A DNA stretch of 64,000 nt from Georgenia subflava (GTDB taxonomy: Bacteria; Actinomycetota; Actinomycetes; Actinomycetales; Actinomycetaceae): assembly GCF_009193155.1 (NCBI RefSeq), contig NZ_VUKD01000003.1, positions 682,001 to 746,000 of the forward strand. Reading direction: 5' to 3'. Every line of letters starts with the position of its first letter. Position 1 is the first letter of the stretch. This document shows, piece after piece, positions 16,291 through 25,302 of this stretch. Under the pieces are notes generated by a model. The model did no database searches. It was given only the letters and a program-made list of their open reading frames with translations, and was not told the DNA's origin. The translations under genes were made by a program, and so were the position numbers.

Positions 16291-17766
16291 ATGGGCGAGG
16301 ACGTCAAGTCGAAGGGGTACACGCGCGCCGACCACACCAGATACCGCCGCGCGGTGCGGCGCTGCCTGGACGCGCTGGAGCGGATGCTCGACACGGGTGC
16401 CTTCGTGGAGGACGAGTGGCGTACCGGTCTGGAGATCGAGCTCAACCTCGTCGACGCGGACCTGCAGCCCTCGATGAAGAACGTCGAGGTGCTCGAGCAC
16501 ATCGACGACTGGCGCTACCAGACGGAGCTCGGACGCTTCAACATCGAGCTGAACGTGGAGCCGCGGCGTATCGACGGGCAGTCCCTGCGGCAGCTGGAGG
16601 CGGCGCTGCGCAAGAACCTCAACCGCGCCCGCGACCGGGCGGGGGACGTCGGCGCCGGCATCGTCATGGTCGGCGTCCTGCCCACGCTCCCCGCGCCGGA
16701 GCCGGGACGCTCCTGGTTCTCCGACAACGACCGCTACCGGCTGCTCGACGAAGCGGTGCTGGCGGCGCGCCGGGAGGACGTCGTCCTGGACATCCCGGGC
16801 CCGGAACGGCTCCAGATGACCACCGACACCATCGCCGTGGAGGCGGCCTGCACCTCCGTGCAGCTCCACCTCCAGGTACGACCGAGCAGCTTCGCCAGGT
16901 ACTGGAACGCCGCCCAGGTCCTGGCCGGCCCACAGCTCGCCCTGGGCGCCAACTCCCCCTACCTCTTCGGTCGGCGGCTCATGGCCGAGACCCGCACGGA
17001 GCTGTTCCTGCAGGCCACGGACACCCGGCCGCCGGAGCTGCGGAACCAGGGCGTGCGTCCGCTGGTGCCCTTCGGCGACAGGTGGATCAACTCCATCTTC
17101 GACCTCTTCGAGGAGAACGTGCGCTACTACCCGGCGCTGCTGCCGGAGACGTCCCAGGAGGACCCCTTCGAGGTGCTCGACGCCGGTGGCACCCCGGCGC
17201 TGGCCGAGCTGCGCCTGCACAACGGGACGATCTACCGCTGGAACCGGCCGATCTACGACGTCTCCGACGGCCGGCCGCACCTGCGGGTCGAGAACCGGGT
17301 GCTCCCGTCGGGCCCCTCGGTCGTGGACGTGGTCGCCAACGCGGCGTTCTTCTACGGGGTCGCGGTGGACATGGTGGAGGACGAGCGGCCGATCTGGTCC
17401 CGGATGAGCTTCGAGGCGGCGCGGGAGAACTTCCGCACCGGTGCCCGCGACGGCGCAGAGGCACGTCTGTACTGGCCAGGATCGGGGCACGTCGACTGGG
17501 ACGAGCTGGTGCTGCGGACCTTGCTGCCGGCGGCCCAGCGGGGCCTCGAGCGGCTCGGGGTGGCCACCGACGTCGCCGACCGGTACCTCTCGATCGCCGA
17601 GGGTCGCGCGAAGCTGCGGGTCAACGGGGCGAGCTGGCAGGTCGCCGCCACCGAGTCGTTCGAGGCGCGCGGCATGGACCGGCGCGAGGCACTCACCGCG
17701 ATGCTCGGCGAGTACGTCCAGCACATGCACGCCAACGAGCCGGTGCACACCTGGCCCGTTCCCTGA
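16291..17766 (+). CDS. Glutamate-cysteine ligase (GCS2) family carboxylate-amine ligase
   Basis: A 491-residue member of the GCS2 ATP-grasp-like ligase family. The core reads GLEIELNLVDADLQP, QTELGRFNIELNVEPRRIDG and TSVQLHLQV, with acidic residues expected to bind Mg-ATP; later SRMSFEAARENFRTGARDG. Relatives join glutamate or another carboxylate to an amine, and many actinobacterial ones are uncharacterised. The ATG at 16291 is preceded by GGGAGG. This organism should use mycothiol, so a true glutathione-making role is doubtful. The stop codon lies in a 20-base perfect palindrome shared with the converging membrane-protein gene. Confidence 0.85.
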   Translation: MGEDVKSKGYTRADHTRYRRAVRRCLDALERMLDTGAFVEDEWRTGLEIELNLVDADLQPSMKNVEVLEHIDDWRYQTELGRFNIELNVEPRRIDGQSLRQLEAALRKNLNRARDRAGDVGAGIVMVGVLPTLPAPEPGRSWFSDNDRYRLLDEAVLAARREDVVLDIPGPERLQMTTDTIAVEAACTSVQLHLQVRPSSFARYWNAAQVLAGPQLALGANSPYLFGRRLMAETRTELFLQATDTRPPELRNQGVRPLVPFGDRWINSIFDLFEENVRYYPALLPETSQEDPFEVLDAGGTPALAELRLHNGTIYRWNRPIYDVSDGRPHLRVENRVLPSGPSVVDVVANAAFFYGVAVDMVEDERPIWSRMSFEAARENFRTGARDGAEARLYWPGSGHVDWDELVLRTLLPAAQRGLERLGVATDVADRYLSIAEGRAKLRVNGASWQVAATESFEARGMDRREALTAMLGEYVQHMHANEPVHTWPVP

Positions 17767-17781
17767 CCGACGTCGGTCAGG
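17762..17781. terminator. Perfect palindrome spanning two convergent stop codons
   Basis: A 20-base perfect palindrome (CCTGACCGAC and its complement) that contains the stop codons of both the GCS2 gene (17764-17766) and the opposing gene (17777-17779). In RNA it could form a stem of about 8 bp with a 4-base loop on either strand, so it may act as a bidirectional terminator. Confidence 0.5.
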
Positions 17782-18274
17782 TTCCGGTGTTCATCAAGCC
17801 GCCGATCCACGAGAACACGCTCACCAGGAACACGTTGAGCCCGACGGCCAGCCCGACGAGGGCGGGCCAGCGCGGGTGGCGCCGCTGGGCGATCCCGACC
17901 ACCCCCAGCACGGCCGCCGAGAGGCCGAGCACCAGGGAGACGAAGAGGGACACCGAGGTGTAGACGTCCTGGCTCGCCGTCGAGACGCCCTGGACGCTGA
18001 GGGCATAGACCGCCTGCCAGACGGTGAGGACGGCGGCGACCAGCAGCGCGGTCCAGGCGACCGGGTTGCCCTTGCGCCCGGTGGACGTCAGACCGTCGGC
18101 GAGCAGCGCGCCGGAGTTCGGCGCGACCACGGCTGCGTCGTCGTCCCCGCGTCTGCCGCCGCCTCGTCGGCCGGTCCGCCCGAGGGCGCGTCGCTCGCGC
18201 CCGGAGCCCCCGACGGCCGGGTCCTCGTCGCGGGACGGCCGGGCGGGGGTCTCGGGTCCGGTCGGGTCGCTCAT
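17777..18274 (-). CDS. Small integral membrane protein of unknown function
   Basis: A 165-residue protein: a charged, Arg/Gly/Pro-rich cytoplasmic N-terminus of about 65 residues, then three membrane helices (WTALLVAAVLTVWQAVYAL, TSVSLFVSLVLGLSAAVLGVVGIA, PALVGLAVGLNVFLVSVFSWIGGL). The topology and size resemble DUF4190-like or similar small actinobacterial membrane proteins, but no diagnostic motif is visible and I do not assign a function. The ATG at 18274 is preceded by GGAGGAACC. It is divergent from the amidohydrolase. Confidence 0.7.
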   Translation of the reverse strand: MSDPTGPETPARPSRDEDPAVGGSGRERRALGRTGRRGGGRRGDDDAAVVAPNSGALLADGLTSTGRKGNPVAWTALLVAAVLTVWQAVYALSVQGVSTASQDVYTSVSLFVSLVLGLSAAVLGVVGIAQRRHPRWPALVGLAVGLNVFLVSVFSWIGGLMNTGT

Positions 18275-18474
18275 GGTTCCTCCGGTCATGGCCTGCGTGC
18301 ACACCCAGCCTGCCAGCACCGGCGACGGCGCACACCCGCACCACGCCCGAGGCCACGCCTCGCGCCGTCGGCTCGGGCCGTCCCTCGCGCCGTCGCCTTG
18401 CGCTGCGTCCCACCCGGCGCGGGCCCACCACACGCCAGGGCGCGCGGCGCCCGACCGCGCGAGAGGATGGCCAG

Positions 18475-19716
18475 ATGACCGATTCCCCCGCACCCCGACC
18501 CGCGGCTCCCCGACCGGCCGGCGGCAGCGTCGCCGTCGTCGGTGGCTACGTCGTCCCCGTCGACGGCGACCCCGTCGAGCAGGGCACCGTCCTCGTCCGC
18601 GACGGCGTGATCGTCGACGTCGGCCGGGACGTCGACGTGCCGGCGGACGTGCCCGTGGTGGACGCGACCGGGCGGTGGGTGCTGCCCGGCTTCGTCGAGG
18701 CCCACGCCCACCTGGGTGTCACCGAGGAGGGGGTCGGCTGGGCGGGCGCCGACGTGAACGAGATGACCGGTCCGAACATGGCGGCGGTCCGTGCGCTGGA
18801 CGCCATCAACATCGACGAGGACGGATTCCGCGACGCGCTCGAGGGCGGGGTGACCTCCGCCGTCGTCAAGCCCGGCTCCGGCAACCCGATCGGCGGGCAG
18901 ACCGTGGCGATCAAGACCTGGGGCGGCCGCACCGTGGACGAGCAGGTGATCCGGGCGGCGGTGTCCGTCAAGTCGGCCCTGGGCGAGAACCCGAAGCGCG
19001 TGTACGGCGAGAAGAGCCAGACGCCGTCGACCAGGCTCGGGGTGGCCAAGGTGATCCGCGAGGCGTTCGTGGCCGCTCAGGACTACGCCGAGGCGCGGGC
19101 CCACGCCGCCGCCGAGCGCGAGCCGTTCGAACGCGACCTGGCTCTGGAGACTCTCGTGCGTGTCCTCGACGGCGAGCTGGTGTGGGACCAGCACACGCAC
19201 CGTCACGACGACATCGCGACCGCCCTGCGCCTCGCCGAGGAGTTCGGCTACCGGCTGGTCGTCAACCACGGCACCGACGGCGCGAAGATCGCCGACGTGC
19301 TCGCCGAGAAGGACGTACCCGTGATCTTCGGTCCGCTGATCACCTCGCGCTCGAAGGTCGAGCTGCGGGACCGGTCGATCGCGAACCTCGGTCGTCTGGC
19401 TCGGGCCGGGGTGCGGGTGGCCATCACCACCGACCACCCGGTGGTGCCGATCAACTTTCTGGTGCACCAGGCGTCGTTCGCCGTCAAGGAGGGCCTCGAC
19501 CGGGATGTCGCGATCCGTGCCCTCACGGTCAACCCCGCGTCGATGCTGGGGCTGGACCACCGGGTAGGAGCGCTGCGCAAGGGACTGGACGGGGACGTCG
19601 TCGTATGGTCGGGCGACCCGCTGGACATGTTCTCCCGGGCGGAACGCGTGTTCATCTCCGGGAACGAGGTCTACTCCGCCGAGCGCGGGGTGCGGGAGAG
19701 GGCGGAGCGTTTCTGA
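18475..19716 (+). CDS. Amidohydrolase
   Basis: A 413-residue metal-dependent amidohydrolase of the imidazolonepropionase/dihydroorotase-like branch. Metal ligands are visible as HAHLG after strand 1 (VLPGFVEAHAHLG), H in QHTHRHDD and NHGTDG, and Asp in ITTDHPV. The N-terminal and C-terminal parts form the small beta domain (VLVRDGVIVDVG; GDVVVWSGDPLDM). Members cleave cyclic amides or related C-N bonds; the substrate is unknown here. GAGAGG lies 8 bases before the ATG. The glutathionyl-reductase-like gene follows 52 bases later on the same strand and may be in the same transcript. Confidence 0.88.
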   Translation: MTDSPAPRPAAPRPAGGSVAVVGGYVVPVDGDPVEQGTVLVRDGVIVDVGRDVDVPADVPVVDATGRWVLPGFVEAHAHLGVTEEGVGWAGADVNEMTGPNMAAVRALDAINIDEDGFRDALEGGVTSAVVKPGSGNPIGGQTVAIKTWGGRTVDEQVIRAAVSVKSALGENPKRVYGEKSQTPSTRLGVAKVIREAFVAAQDYAEARAHAAAEREPFERDLALETLVRVLDGELVWDQHTHRHDDIATALRLAEEFGYRLVVNHGTDGAKIADVLAEKDVPVIFGPLITSRSKVELRDRSIANLGRLARAGVRVAITTDHPVVPINFLVHQASFAVKEGLDRDVAIRALTVNPASMLGLDHRVGALRKGLDGDVVVWSGDPLDMFSRAERVFISGNEVYSAERGVRERAERF

Positions 19717-19768
19717 GCGCGGCACCCGACGCGCCGATCGAGCTGTCAACCACTGCGGAGGAGCTGGC

Positions 19769-20881
19769 ATGACCGAGCACGACACCGAGCAGGCCGAGCA
19801 GGCCGAGCAGGCCGAGCAGGCCGAGCAGGCCGAGCAGGCCGAGCACCCGGAGCACACCGAGGGCGGGCGGTACACGACCAAGGGCAAGGAGTTCACCCGC
19901 GACACCCGGTACATCACCACCCGCATCACGGAGGACGGTCGCGACGGCTACCCGGTCGAGGCGGACCGCTACCGGCTCGTCGCCGCCCGCGCGTGCCCCT
20001 GGGCCAACCGCACCATCATCGTGCGGCGGCTCCTGGGGCTGGAGGACGCCATCTCGCTCGGTCTGCCCGGGCCCACGCACGACGAGCGGTCCTGGACCTT
20101 CGACCTCGACGACGGCGGCAAGGACCCCGTCCTCGGGATCGAGCGGCTGCAGGAGGCCTACTTCCGCCGCGACCCCAACTATCCGCGGGGAATCACGGTC
20201 CCGGCGATCGTGGACGTGCCCACCGGCGCGGTCGTGACGAACGACTTCGCGCAGATGACGCTCGACCTCTCCGGGGAGTGGACGGCGTTCCACCGTGACG
20301 GCGCGCCGGACCTCTACCCCGAGCACCTGCGGGAGGAGATCGACGAGGTCAACAAGCGGGTCTTCGCCGACGTGAACAACGGCGTGTACCGGTGCGGCTT
20401 CGCCGGGTCGCAGCGCGCCTACGACCGGGCCTACGACCGTCTCTTCTCCGCGCTCGACTGGCTCGAGGAGCGGCTCACCGAGCGGCGGTACCTCGTCGGC
20501 GACACCATCACCGAGGCCGACGTGCGGCTGTTCACCACGCTCGCCCGGTTCGACGCCGTCTACCACGGCCACTTCAAGTGCAACCGCAACAAGCTCGTCG
20601 AGATGCCGGCGCTGTGGGGCTACGCACGGGACCTGTTCCAGACGCCTGGGTTCGGCGACACGATCGACTTCCAGCAGATCAAGGAGCACTACTACGTCGT
20701 CCACACCGACATCAATCCCACGCAGATCGTGCCCAAGGGGCCGGACCTGTCCGGCTGGCTGACGGCGCACGGGCGCGAGGCGCTGGGCGGGCGCCCCTTC
20801 GGCGACGGCACGGAGCCCGGGCCGGTGCGCGAGGGCGAGCGCGTGGAGCCTGCGCACACGGCGGCGCAGATGCGCGGCTGA
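19769..20881 (+). CDS. Glutathionyl-hydroquinone reductase-like protein (Xi-class GST fold)
   Basis: A 370-residue protein with a thioredoxin-like domain carrying the Xi-class active site ARACPWANRTIIV (catalytic Cys about residue 75) and a helical GST C-terminal domain (ADVRLFTTLARFDAVYHGHFKCN, then LWGYARDLFQTPGFGDTID). Xi-class enzymes reduce glutathionyl-hydroquinones. In an actinobacterium the thiol is probably mycothiol, which is inference. The N-terminus holds six Glu-Gln-Ala units encoded by a perfect 9-base tandem repeat. GCGGAGGAG provides a ribosome site before the ATG at 19769. It follows the amidohydrolase by 52 bases. Confidence 0.9.
   Translation: MTEHDTEQAEQAEQAEQAEQAEQAEHPEHTEGGRYTTKGKEFTRDTRYITTRITEDGRDGYPVEADRYRLVAARACPWANRTIIVRRLLGLEDAISLGLPGPTHDERSWTFDLDDGGKDPVLGIERLQEAYFRRDPNYPRGITVPAIVDVPTGAVVTNDFAQMTLDLSGEWTAFHRDGAPDLYPEHLREEIDEVNKRVFADVNNGVYRCGFAGSQRAYDRAYDRLFSALDWLEERLTERRYLVGDTITEADVRLFTTLARFDAVYHGHFKCNRNKLVEMPALWGYARDLFQTPGFGDTIDFQQIKEHYYVVHTDINPTQIVPKGPDLSGWLTAHGREALGGRPFGDGTEPGPVREGERVEPAHTAAQMRG
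19787..19840. repeat. Six perfect 9-base tandem repeats inside a gene
   Basis: GAGCAGGCC repeated six times without mismatch, followed by a degenerate copy. It keeps the reading frame and encodes (EQA)6 near the N-terminus of the glutathionyl-reductase-like protein. Copy number would be expected to vary by slippage without breaking the frame. Confidence 0.95.
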
Positions 20882-20954
20882 GCCCCGCCGGCCTGAAGGC
20901 GCCGTGGCCCATCCGGCTCGCTGCGGGCACCCCTGTCACCAGATTGCCGGGCGG

Positions 20955-22841
20955 CTACTGGTAGCTGACGAAGGCGGGCCGCGGCTCCACCTGCATGGTC
21001 TGCTCGGGGGTGAGCATCGGGACGTCCTCGTCGTAGAAGTTCTTCCAGCCCCACCACGCCACGTTCGGTGCGTTCGCGTGAAGGGTGCGCCAGGTGGCCT
21101 GCTTGGCACCCTGGGACCCCTGCCCGTCGACATGGACGACGACGGCGAGCTCCGAGCGGCTCTGGTCGACCTCGTTGACGCCGGGGATCATCCGCACCTG
21201 GAACTGGTGGAGGATCAGCACCTTCTGCGGGAGGTTGTTCGCCCGTGTGAGGTCCGCGAGCCAGGTGACGACCTGGTTGACCTCCGCGACGTCGACCTGG
21301 CCGATCTGGCGCAGGTGGACCTGGTCGGGACGAAGGCGCCACTCCGGGTCCAGCGCGAGACCGACGTTGGGCAGCCGGAGGAGCTCCTCGTAGCGTTTCG
21401 CCTGGGTGAGGAAGTCGGTGCGGCCGGGCTGGAGGTCGAGCACCACGTACTGCCCGTGCTCGTGGGCGAGGTCGATCAGCGGCCGCAGCTGCTCGACCGG
21501 CGCCTCGGCGGAGTAGTTGCCGTCGTCGCCCGCCCCGGCCGAGGCCACCGTCGCGATGATCTCGAGCGCCGGGACGACCGTGCTGTCGGTGAGCGCCCGG
21601 TACGGCTCCGCGTGCGCGGCGGCGCGCTCGATCGTGGCGGGCGCGTCCTGCTCGCCGAGCACCCCGAGCGCGGGGCCTGAGGGGTTGCCGTACAGCGCGA
21701 CGTACGTCTTGCCCGGCAGCACCAGCTGGCCGCCGCCGGGCAGCTGCGTGCCGGTCGCCGCGGTGCTGGTGCGCCAGGCGAGGGTCTCGGCGTCACCGAA
21801 GACGGTGCCGAGGCCCACGACGACCTCGGGCGTCGCTGCGGCGGTCGCCTCGACACTGGCCGCGGTCGCACGCGGGTCGCCGGAGGGTACGACCTGGACG
21901 ACGGCGCCTGCGGTCCGGGCGTTGGCCACGGCACCGGCCTGGCTCGGGTCGCCGGAGCTCAGGACGAGGACGCCGTCGGCCGCCGGGTCGGGTCGCTCTG
22001 TCGGGGGCAGGCGCCGCTCCGTCGCGTCGGCCGACTCGGGGGCGGCCTCGGGACGGGAGCTACCCGTGGCGGCGGAGTCCGGGGTGGCGCTCTGCGTCCC
22101 ACCGTTCGCGCTCTCGCCACTTCCGCTGCCCGGTGTCTCAGACGGTGCGGGCGTCGGGTCGGCGGCCTCGGGCGTCAGCAGCACCGGGGCTCCCGGGGCG
22201 ACGGATGCCAGCATCGTGATCTCCTGCCCGGGCGCGACCGCCGTGACCTCGAGGTCGACGCCGGCATGGGCGTCGAGCATGTCCGCCAGGGCCCTGTCGC
22301 CGTCGGGCGCCTGGACCACGTCGACGTCCGGCGCGCCGTCGGGCAGGGTCACGTCACCGACTGCCAGGACCGTCTCGGCACCGAGACGTTCGAGCTCGGC
22401 ACCGACCGGGCCGGGCAGCGGCTCGGCAGTAGGGTCGCCGCTCGCGGCATCGCTCGGTGCGGCTCCGTCGGTCACGCTCGGCTCGGCGTCGGGCTCTCCG
22501 GTGTCGCCGGCCTCCCCCACGAGCAGCGGCACCCCGAGAGTGAGAGCGACCGACGCTCCGTGCAGCACCTCAGCGGGTGCGGCGAGGACGACGACGGGTG
22601 CGTCGGCGAAGAAGCTACGGCTCGCGTCGGCGGCGAGCTGGACAGGGTCGTCTGTCCCCAGGACTGCCGGCTCGGCGGGAGCGATCGGCTCGCTGACCAG
22701 CGCCGTGGGCGTCGGCGTGGTCGCTGACTCGGACTCCGTCTCCGTCTTCGCCTCTGTCCCGTCGCCCGGGTCGGCGGTGCAGCTCACCAGCGCCAGGACG
22801 GCAGCCACCGGTGCGAGCAGCAGCGCGGCGCGGCGTCTCAC
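20955..22841 (-). CDS. Large lipoprotein of unknown function
   Basis: A 628-residue exported lipoprotein: MRRRAALLLAPVAAVLALVSC gives a signal peptide with a lipobox Cys at residue 21. A Thr/Ser/Glu-rich linker follows, then a domain (about residues 60-370) with ALTLGVPLLVGE and TVLAVGDVTLPDG that resembles tandem cell-wall-binding-like repeats, interrupted by a disordered Ser/Ala stretch. The C-terminal half (about 390-628) has YVALYGNPSGPALGVLGEQ, GQYVVLDLQPGRTDFL, VGLALDPEWRL and VLILHQFQ, suggestive of a TIM-barrel-like glycosidase or polysaccharide fold, but no catalytic residues can be named with confidence. GTG start with GAGGAG upstream. Stands alone. Confidence 0.75.
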   Translation of the reverse strand: MRRRAALLLAPVAAVLALVSCTADPGDGTEAKTETESESATTPTPTALVSEPIAPAEPAVLGTDDPVQLAADASRSFFADAPVVVLAAPAEVLHGASVALTLGVPLLVGEAGDTGEPDAEPSVTDGAAPSDAASGDPTAEPLPGPVGAELERLGAETVLAVGDVTLPDGAPDVDVVQAPDGDRALADMLDAHAGVDLEVTAVAPGQEITMLASVAPGAPVLLTPEAADPTPAPSETPGSGSGESANGGTQSATPDSAATGSSRPEAAPESADATERRLPPTERPDPAADGVLVLSSGDPSQAGAVANARTAGAVVQVVPSGDPRATAASVEATAAATPEVVVGLGTVFGDAETLAWRTSTAATGTQLPGGGQLVLPGKTYVALYGNPSGPALGVLGEQDAPATIERAAAHAEPYRALTDSTVVPALEIIATVASAGAGDDGNYSAEAPVEQLRPLIDLAHEHGQYVVLDLQPGRTDFLTQAKRYEELLRLPNVGLALDPEWRLRPDQVHLRQIGQVDVAEVNQVVTWLADLTRANNLPQKVLILHQFQVRMIPGVNEVDQSRSELAVVVHVDGQGSQGAKQATWRTLHANAPNVAWWGWKNFYDEDVPMLTPEQTMQVEPRPAFVSYQ

Positions 22842-22952
22842 GAAGACTCCTCGAGGTCGTGGTCAGTGTTCGGTGATCCACCGTACGGGCCCGGTGACCG
22901 GCGTGCGCTGTGTGCCCGTGCGGCGGGATGTGCGACTACCGGATCACCGTGG

Positions 22953-24620
22953 CTAGTGGATCAACGCTCGCAGGTTGTTGAGGGCGAGGTGATCCGGAGG
23001 CGCGCCACGCCGCGCGGTGGCGGCGAATGCCCGCGCCGCCCAGCTGGCACCACCCACGCCGTCGGCCGGGCCGGTCGCGGCCGCGCACCTGGCGAGGACG
23101 GTGAGGCCGAGCCAGGCCGTGGACTCGCGGGCCTCGATCCACGGCTCGACCCGCTCCGGGTCGTCCGCCACCGCACGGGTCGTGACGGAGGCGAGGTCCT
23201 GCATGTCCAACGCCAGCTCGCGCTGGGCGACCCGGCCCGCGGGTCGGGTCGCCGTCCCGGCTCCGACGTGGTCCAGGGCGTCGCCGCAGGACTCGAGCAC
23301 GAGGGAGACGTACGAGGCGAGCATCGGTACCGGGCTCGCCCGCCCGAGGGTCAGCAGCACGACGACGGCGACCACCAGGCCGATGACGGTGTCGAGGAGC
23401 CGCTCGGTGATGAGGGCCCCGAGATCCCCGCCGCCACCCGCAGAACCGATCGTCAGTGCCAGCGGGGTGATGAAGGTGACGGCCACGGCGTAGTTGCGCG
23501 GGACGGCGAGCTCGATCGTGCCCTGAAGCACGACGATCAGCACGACGACGGCCCACTGACCCGGGTCTGCGACCGCGACGAGCCAGAAGAGGCCGACGCC
23601 GATCACCGTGCCGACGAACCGGTTGCGAGCCCGGATGAGTGAACGGCGCCGGTCCAGCCCCTGGTAGAGGACGAGGGCCGCGACCATCATCGCCCAGTAC
23701 ATGTGGTCGGTGGAGATCGTCAGAGCGATCAGGCCGGCGACGACGATGCCGACGGCGACCCGCACCGCGGCGTCCAGCGCGACGGTGGGGCGGCGCATGC
23801 CGCGCCGGAGCATGCGCCACGCGCTCGGGAGGCCGAGAGGTACCTCGGCGGGCTCGGCGGCCAGGTCAGGGTCTGGCGAGGCACCGGGGAGGAGGTGGCC
23901 GGCATAGGAACGGTGCGCCTGGTCGAGCCGGCTGACGCGTGCGACGGCGCCCGGGCGGTCTGACGTTGTATCCCCCGCTGCCCAGAGCACCTCCCACGCG
24001 TCGTGCAGGGTGCGGCCGGCGAGCCGAGAGCGGTCCACCGCGTCCGAGTCGTACCGGTCCATCCGGAGGAAGTCGTCCACTGCTGACTCGGCGGCGGTGA
24101 CGGCACGCTCCTGTGGACGATCGGGTCTGCCGAGGAGATCCGCCAGCGCGATGGGGACGGCGCAGCCGGCACCGATCGCCGTGGCGGCGACCATCATCGC
24201 GGGGCTGATGTCTCCGTTGGACGGGATGTAGCCCGCGACACCGGCGACCATCACGAAGAAGAAGGCACCAGGGACGCCCACGCGAAGTGCGTGGCACGCG
24301 AACGTCGCGACGGCCCCGACCGCGGTGAGCAGGACGATCGCGGCCCACCCGATGCCCGCGGTGAAGGCTCCGAGCGCGGATGCGAGGACGAGCCCGCCTG
24401 CGACAGCCAGGAGGAGTCGCAGCCGGCTCCGGGCGGGACGCCCCGCGCCGTAGAGAACCGTGAAGGCGCCCGTCGACGTCATGAGTCCGAAGTCGTGGTG
24501 CCCCGCCAGGGTCAGCGAGGTCAGCGGTATCCCGATGGCAAGAGCGGCGCGAAGGGCAGTGGGCCAGGCCAGTGCGCCGAGCTGCGGACGACCGGAGGTC
24601 CATCGCGCGCGTCGGGTCAC
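22953..24620 (-). CDS. FUSC-family membrane protein
   Basis: A 555-residue protein with two blocks of about five to six membrane helices (residues about 15-160 and 285-420) separated and followed by cytoplasmic helical regions. This is the layout of FUSC/aromatic-acid exporter-like proteins. Recognisable stretches are DFGLMTSTGAFTVLYG near the N-terminus and RARNRFVGTVIGVGLFWLVA in the second block. Family members export aromatic acids or are of unknown function. The GTG at 24620 has AGGAG 6 bases upstream. It is divergent from the thioredoxin-like gene; no partner membrane-fusion protein is seen. Confidence 0.82.
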   Translation of the reverse strand: MTRRARWTSGRPQLGALAWPTALRAALAIGIPLTSLTLAGHHDFGLMTSTGAFTVLYGAGRPARSRLRLLLAVAGGLVLASALGAFTAGIGWAAIVLLTAVGAVATFACHALRVGVPGAFFFVMVAGVAGYIPSNGDISPAMMVAATAIGAGCAVPIALADLLGRPDRPQERAVTAAESAVDDFLRMDRYDSDAVDRSRLAGRTLHDAWEVLWAAGDTTSDRPGAVARVSRLDQAHRSYAGHLLPGASPDPDLAAEPAEVPLGLPSAWRMLRRGMRRPTVALDAAVRVAVGIVVAGLIALTISTDHMYWAMMVAALVLYQGLDRRRSLIRARNRFVGTVIGVGLFWLVAVADPGQWAVVVLIVVLQGTIELAVPRNYAVAVTFITPLALTIGSAGGGGDLGALITERLLDTVIGLVVAVVVLLTLGRASPVPMLASYVSLVLESCGDALDHVGAGTATRPAGRVAQRELALDMQDLASVTTRAVADDPERVEPWIEARESTAWLGLTVLARCAAATGPADGVGGASWAARAFAATARRGAPPDHLALNNLRALIH

Positions 24621-24840
24621 ACTGGGCTCCTGATCGGTGGGAGAAGGACGAGAATCAGATTAGCCGCGGCCGCAGGCCACGCACGGATCAGCCCGGTGAT
24701 GCCTGCCACTCCCGTGGAGGCTCGGGCGGGGGAAGAAGCAGACGCCGGCCGCGGTTGCCTCTCCTGCGGGGCACGACGTGCTCGCTCCTGCCGGGCCTCC
24801 GGCGGTGATCGGACGGCGACCATGGAACGGGAGGGCTTAC

Positions 24841-25176
24841 ATGGCGCACCCTGCCCCGGCGCTGGTCCTGGCTCCGCCGGACCTCGGTCTGCCATCGGAC
24901 GCGGCGCTCGGTGCACGAGCGACCATCGTCCAGGTCTCCAGCGCGTTCTGTGCGCCCTGCCGCGCGGCACGCACGGTTGCGGCCAGGGTCTCGGACACGA
25001 TGGAGGACGTACTCCACGTGGAGGTCGACGTCGCTGGACACGAAGATCTCGCCGCCCGCCTGCAGATCGCGAGCACGCCTACCGTCCTGATCCTCGATGG
25101 TTCCGGTCAAGTACGTCGCCGGTTGGACGGGGTTCCGCGCCTCGCATGGCTCCGGGACGCTGTCTCTGAGCTCTGA
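24841..25176 (+). CDS. Thioredoxin-like protein
   Basis: A 111-residue single-domain protein with the active site SSAFCAPCRAAR (C-A-P-C, about residues 39-42) and the cis-Pro segment ASTPTVLILDGSG. It keeps the beta-alpha-beta order of thioredoxin but has a long N-terminal strand region PAPALVLAPPDLGLPSDAALG. It probably reduces or oxidises protein disulfides in the cytoplasm. The CAPC dipeptide differs from the CGPC of canonical thioredoxins, which usually changes redox potential. The ATG at 24841 has GGGAGGG 6 bases before it. It converges on the DUF222-HNH gene across a heptamer repeat. Confidence 0.88.
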   Translation: MAHPAPALVLAPPDLGLPSDAALGARATIVQVSSAFCAPCRAARTVAARVSDTMEDVLHVEVDVAGHEDLAARLQIASTPTVLILDGSGQVRRRLDGVPRLAWLRDAVSEL

Positions 25177-25180
25177 GCCG

Positions 25181-25260
25181 TGAGCCCTGAACCTGAACCC
25201 TGCGCCCTGAACCCTGCGCCCTGAACCCTGAGCCCCGAGCCCCGAGCCCCGAGCCCCGAG
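25181..25260. repeat. Heptanucleotide tandem repeat
   Basis: About eleven head-to-tail copies of a 7-base unit related to TGAACCC (variants TGAGCCC, TGCGCCC and CGAGCCC; one copy is 6 bases). It starts 5 bases after the thioredoxin-like stop and fills the spacer to the converging HNH gene. Confidence 0.9.
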
Positions 25261-25302
25261 GATCGAACGCTCCTCATACCCTGATCGGGCTCCCATGCCT
25301 CG

